Of a DNA stretch of 7,398 nucleotides, positions 4,318 through 7,398 are shown one piece after another. The stretch lies in the NCBI GenBank assembly GCA_905235825.1, contig CAJONH010000075.1:1-7398 (forward strand), written 5' to 3'. The position numbers were made by a program, and so were the translations under genes. This DNA is from Candidatus Gastranaerophilales bacterium. Lineage in GTDB: Bacteria; Cyanobacteriota; Vampirovibrionia; Gastranaerophilales; Gastranaerophilaceae. The notes beneath the pieces are model-generated. The model worked only from the letters and a program-made list of their open reading frames with translations. It ran no database searches and had not been told where the DNA came from. Each line of letters begins with the position of its first letter. Positions within the stretch are counted from its first letter, which is position 1.

Positions 4318-6719
4318 TGTCCTTCCATAAAGATTGGGTAATACAAAATACCGAAATTGATGAAAGTTTGTTATCCTGCTGTTTTAACAGCAGGGTACTT
4401 TCTGTTTTGCTTAAAAACAGAAATATAGATACTCCCGATAAAATTTATAAATTTTTAAATCCGCTTAAAGTTCAATTGCTAAATCCGAATGTCTTTAATG
4501 ATATGGATAAAGCGATTGAAAGAGTTCGTAAATCAATAGAAAATAATGAACATATTACCGTATACGGCGATTTTGATGCCGACGGAGTTACTTCAACCGC
4601 ACTTCTGTATTTAACACTGAAAGAAACAGGTGCCGATGTTGATTATTACCTTCCCGATAGAGCCTCCGAAAGCCACGGCTTAAATACAAAAGCTCTTGTT
4701 CAAATCATCTCCAAAAGAAAATCCAAACTTATAATTACCGTCGATTGCGGTATTTCTAACGTTGAAGAAGTTAATTTCGCAAAAAATTTTAAAACGGATA
4801 TTATTATTACCGACCACCACGAAGCTCCCGTTATACTGCCCGATGCTTTTGCCGTGTTAAATCCTAAAGTTTCCGATAATATTAACTCTGCACTTGATAT
4901 TGACGATATTCAAAGTTTAAATTATCTTGCAGGTGTCGGAGTTGCACTTAAATTTGCTTACGGACTGCTTCAATCATTTAATAAAACCGAATTTGCAAAT
5001 AATCTCCTTCCTTTGGCAGCAGTTGGCACCGTAGGTGATGTTGTTGAACTTTTGGGCGAAAACAGAACCATAGTTGCAGCAGGTTTGGAATTAATAAAAA
5101 ACGGAGTTCATAAAGGTATTCAGAAAATATTAAAATCAGCAGGAATAGAAAATCCAAAGAATATTACATCTGAAACGATTGCTTTTTCTGTTGTTCCAAG
5201 ACTTAATGCGGCAGGAAGACTTGAAACCCCCGAAACAGCACTAAAAGTTTTAATTTCCGATGATGATAACATTACCGATGAAGCCGTTAATACACTTGAC
5301 GGTCTTAATGAGCTTCGCCAAAACCTTTGCGATGAAACCTTTAAAACGGCTGATGAAATGTATGCCGGAGATGTTTTCAAAAACAGAAAAGGAATTGTTT
5401 TATATAATGCTGATTGGCATATAGGTATTATAGGCATTGTAGCTTCAAAATTAGTCGAAAAATACAATAAACCCGTATTTTTAATGACCTCTGATTTTAA
5501 TAATCCGGAAATTATCCGATGTTCCTGCAGAAGTATTCAGGGATTAAACATACATGCCGTATTATCCGAACACAAAGAAATTTTTGAAGGTTTCGGCGGA
5601 CATAAAATGGCGGCAGGGTTTTCTTTTGATGCAAAAAAAATTACTTTTGAAAAATTTAAAAGCATGTTATTGGATACCATTGATGAATTTGCAGTTAATA
5701 TTGATTTTAAAAAAGTAACGGTAAATGCCGATATGGAACTTCTTCCCGAAGATATTACCCCCGAAACGGTCAATTTAATTGATAAAATGCAGCCGTTTGG
5801 CAGTGCCAATCCCTCGCCGTTATTTATAATGAATAATACCGTTATTCAGGAATACAAAATGATGGGGCAAAATGCAAATCATTTAAAATTATATGTTACT
5901 AAAGACGGCAGTAAACGCTTTGACTGCATAAAATGGAATACTCCCGATTTCAGCCTGCCCGTAAATACTCAAATTGATTTGCTTTTTTCTATGAGGCTTA
6001 ATACATTTAATGATATTACTTCCGTTCAATTAATGCTTGAAGATATACACTCCGAGCTTTTGGATAAAGAACAAAAAATTTCCGAAATCAGCTTTCTTGA
6101 CCATAGAAAGAAAAAAGATATATTGGAGCGTGTAGTTGATTTTGCCCTTTCTTCCCAAAAAACAACTGCAATTTATATAGAAAATCCGATTCTAATTAAA
6201 AATTTAAAACTTCCTCAAACTATATCCGGTAAACTGTTTACTCTTGATAATATTCCTTCTGATATACAGCAGATAATGTTTTTTGATATTCCTCCGACTA
6301 AAGAAGATTTTTATAAAATATTAAAAACTACAAATGCACATCTCGTACATTTAATGAATTTTGGCTCAGAAGAACTTTCAAGCGATACTTTTATATCAAA
6401 ATTATCCGGAATGTTAAAATATGCACTTTCAAATTTAAACGGACTTATAAGTACAAGAAGAGCCGCAAAAGCACTCGGAGCTTCAGATGAAACCGTCGAG
6501 TGTGCATTGACTCTTTTAGAAGACAGTGAAATGATTGATTTGAACAAAGTTGATGAAGATAACTATAAAATTTCTTATGTTCATCCGATTGAAATTTCAA
6601 AAGTAAAAGGAAATGATATTTTTCCCGATTTAGAATCACATTTGCATGATATCAATGCATTTAGAAGTTTTTATTTAAATTCGCCCATAGAAGAAATTAA
6701 AGATATGGTTATTTGCTAA
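4317..6719 (+). CDS. recJ: Single-stranded-DNA-specific exonuclease RecJ
   Basis: RecJ degrades single-stranded DNA 5' to 3' in recombination, mismatch and base-excision repair in the cytoplasm. The DHH phosphoesterase motifs are intact: YGDFDADG (83-90, metal-binding D85, D87 and D89), VDCG (142-145), TDHHE (165-169), VGDVV (239-243), and RLNAAGR (295-301). The DHHA1 domain shows WHIGIIGIVASKL (367-379), CRSIQGLN (404-411) and GFGGHKMAAG (425-434). An OB-fold-like region follows (about 462-575). The 800-residue length exceeds the roughly 577 residues of the E. coli enzyme and matches the long forms of Bacillus-type bacteria. The extra C-terminus (about 590-800) includes a winged-helix-like stretch (about 695-755, with RRAAKALGASDETVECAL). 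The ATG overlaps the preceding stop (TAATG) and has no strong ribosome-binding site, consistent with translational coupling. The 3' end overlaps the convergent gene by four bases. Confidence 0.97.
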   Translation: MSFHKDWVIQNTEIDESLLSCCFNSRVLSVLLKNRNIDTPDKIYKFLNPLKVQLLNPNVFNDMDKAIERVRKSIENNEHITVYGDFDADGVTSTALLYLTLKETGADVDYYLPDRASESHGLNTKALVQIISKRKSKLIITVDCGISNVEEVNFAKNFKTDIIITDHHEAPVILPDAFAVLNPKVSDNINSALDIDDIQSLNYLAGVGVALKFAYGLLQSFNKTEFANNLLPLAAVGTVGDVVELLGENRTIVAAGLELIKNGVHKGIQKILKSAGIENPKNITSETIAFSVVPRLNAAGRLETPETALKVLISDDDNITDEAVNTLDGLNELRQNLCDETFKTADEMYAGDVFKNRKGIVLYNADWHIGIIGIVASKLVEKYNKPVFLMTSDFNNPEIIRCSCRSIQGLNIHAVLSEHKEIFEGFGGHKMAAGFSFDAKKITFEKFKSMLLDTIDEFAVNIDFKKVTVNADMELLPEDITPETVNLIDKMQPFGSANPSPLFIMNNTVIQEYKMMGQNANHLKLYVTKDGSKRFDCIKWNTPDFSLPVNTQIDLLFSMRLNTFNDITSVQLMLEDIHSELLDKEQKISEISFLDHRKKKDILERVVDFALSSQKTTAIYIENPILIKNLKLPQTISGKLFTLDNIPSDIQQIMFFDIPPTKEDFYKILKTTNAHLVHLMNFGSEELSSDTFISKLSGMLKYALSNLNGLISTRRAAKALGASDETVECALTLLEDSEMIDLNKVDEDNYKISYVHPIEISKVKGNDIFPDLESHLHDINAFRSFYLNSPIEEIKDMVIC

Positions 6720-6937
6720 TTACGTCTTTCCATATCTATAAAACGAATTTTATATCCTAAAAGTTTGGCTATTAATTTTACCTCTCTGTATGAAATTGTT
6801 TCTTTGCAAAGTTTTTGGGAAAGACTGGCAAGTGAATAGTTTTTATTTTCAACTTCACCGATTTTCTTTGCAAGTTCTTTTAATGTAATATCCCTGTCAT
6901 TAACAAGATTTTTAATTTCATTTACTATTTTGGTCAT
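6716..6937 (-). CDS. Small helix-turn-helix protein (Cro/C1-like)
   Basis: At 73 residues this is a single DNA-binding domain. ITLKELAKKIGEVENKN (17-33) followed by SLASLSQKL (35-43) fits the two helices of an XRE-type helix-turn-helix with a lengthened turn, and VKLIAKLLGYKIRFID (53-68) fits the last helices of that fold. It has no ligand or oligomerisation domain. It is divergent from the ATP-grasp gene, and the shared 120-base gap holds a palindrome within that gene's promoter, so local repression is a reasonable but untested role. An alternative is the antitoxin of a toxin pair, but no toxin-like gene is adjacent. No clear ribosome-binding site precedes the ATG. A weak promoter may use TTGTCA at 6996-6991 and TATAAA at 6975-6970 with a short 15-base spacer. 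Its stop codon overlaps the end of recJ. Confidence 0.82.
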   Translation of the reverse strand: MTKIVNEIKNLVNDRDITLKELAKKIGEVENKNYSLASLSQKLCKETISYREVKLIAKLLGYKIRFIDMERRN

Positions 6938-6989
6938 ATTTAATTATAACTTTTTAATTAATGTTTCTGTTTATAATTCAATAAATATA

Positions 6990-7017
6990 TTGACAATTAA
7001 ATAAATTTATTTATAAT
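6990..7017 (+). promoter_or_regulatory. Consensus sigma-70 promoter of the ATP-grasp gene
   Basis: TTGACA (6990-6995) and TATAAT (7012-7017) are both perfect matches, 16 bases apart, and give a leader of about 35 bases before the ATG at 7058. It is the strongest promoter in the window. A palindrome occupies nearly the whole spacer. Confidence 0.65.
6998..7013. repeat. 16-bp perfect palindrome, candidate operator
   Basis: TAAATAAATTTATTTA equals its own reverse complement and lies between the -35 and -10 boxes, touching the first two bases of the -10. A dimeric regulator bound here would block RNA polymerase. The adjacent divergent helix-turn-helix gene is the obvious candidate. The site contains only A and T in an AT-rich gap, so chance remains possible. 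Confidence 0.45.
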
Positions 7018-7057
7018 TAATAACAGCTGCGTAAATAGGAATAATTGATAAGAAATT

Positions 7058-7398
7058 ATGCTTGGAATAATAAATTTTTTCAAAAAAAATAAAACAGTTA
7101 ATCCGCCTTATGATTACTATTTCCTAAAGAACTTAGACAAAAAAGAATACCCTAAGTATTTAGCTAAATTGTTTTATATTCATACTGGAGAGAAACTGCC
7201 GTTGAAATTTGATTTTAAAAATAAATCGTTGATTATTGATAAGAAAAGATGTAAAACGTTTAATCAAAAAATACAATGGATAAAACTATACGGTATAACT
7301 GATTTAATGATAAAATGTACTGATAAAGTTGCGGTAAGAGATTATGTAGCTGAAAAAATCGGGAGCGGAATTTCCGTAGAACGGAGTTGCCCAACAAC
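7058..7398 (+). CDS. TupA-like ATP-grasp protein, N-terminal part (3' end beyond window)
   Basis: 113 complete codons are open to the right edge. The segment EYPKYLAKLFYIHTGEKL (30-47), then KTFNQKIQWIKLY (66-78) and IKCTDKVAVRDYVAEKIG (85-102), matches the N-terminal signature of TupA-like ATP-grasp proteins (KTFNEKIQWLKLY ... K.ADKY.VR.YV..KIG). These are usually found in polysaccharide or cell-envelope gene clusters and probably form an amide or peptide-like bond, as proposed for TupA in teichuronopeptide synthesis. The catalytic ATP-grasp residues would lie beyond the window. An in-frame stop sits two codons before the ATG, which fixes the start; the nearest AGGA (7037-7040) is too far for a good ribosome-binding site. 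After G102 the sequence no longer resembles the family and becomes GC-richer, so this end may be a junction. A polysaccharide cluster may continue to the right. Confidence 0.8.
   Translation, partial: MLGIINFFKKNKTVNPPYDYYFLKNLDKKEYPKYLAKLFYIHTGEKLPLKFDFKNKSLIIDKKRCKTFNQKIQWIKLYGITDLMIKCTDKVAVRDYVAEKIGSGISVERSCPT

Noticed and set aside
5120..6639. Minus-strand open frames inside recJ
   Set aside because: They are Ser-rich shadows of a well-supported exonuclease gene in an AT-rich genome.
6737..6754. TATAAAA-CGAA-TTTTATA hairpin near the end of recJ as a terminator
   Set aside because: The stem is only seven A-U pairs, lies inside the helix-turn-helix coding sequence and has no T-run after it.

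Overview
The window is AT-rich, densely coded bacterial DNA with short intergenic gaps, T/A-ending codons and sigma-70-like promoters. A FixX-type ferredoxin, a long-form RecJ, a TupA-like ATP-grasp protein, and surface-type proteins with collagen-like and EF-hand segments suggest a low-GC, probably anaerobic, possibly gut-associated bacterium. Candidatus Gastranaerophilales (Melainabacteria) or a Clostridia-like lineage would fit. This assignment is inference from gene content and composition; there is no rRNA or other phylogenetic marker here.

Left part (1-3407), minus strand. Two large genes of unusual, low-complexity architecture lie head to tail. The downstream one (1926 to the left edge, incomplete at its C-terminus) is a 642-codon open frame. 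It has a repeat-rich N-terminal half, a Gly-X-Y collagen-like tract, a hydrophobic membrane-like segment, a second Gly-X-Y tract and C-terminal tandem repeats. The upstream one (3407-2244) carries a canonical EF-hand loop, a possible LysM-like region and a duplicated PSWADF motif. Both proteins begin MSEN, neither has an obvious signal peptide, and both have AAGACGG just before a -10-like hexamer upstream. A strong hairpin terminator separates them, so they are probably two transcripts.

Middle part (3542-6719), plus strand. A likely operon is transcribed divergently from the EF-hand gene: a FixX-like ferredoxin, a 140-residue protein of unknown function built from two copies of a WYD-containing helical repeat, and recJ, the single-strand 5'-3' exonuclease. 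The second and third genes overlap by one base (TAATG), so they are probably translationally coupled.

Right part (6716-7398). A 73-residue helix-turn-helix protein on the minus strand overlaps the end of recJ tail to tail. It is divergent from the start of a TupA-like ATP-grasp gene that runs off the right edge. The shared 120-base intergenic region holds a consensus promoter (TTGACA, 16 bases, TATAAT) whose spacer is filled by a perfect 16-bp palindrome, a candidate operator for the adjacent regulator. In its last 13 codons the ATP-grasp gene shifts in base composition and stops looking like its family.

No rRNA, tRNA, CRISPR array, transposase or integrase was seen.
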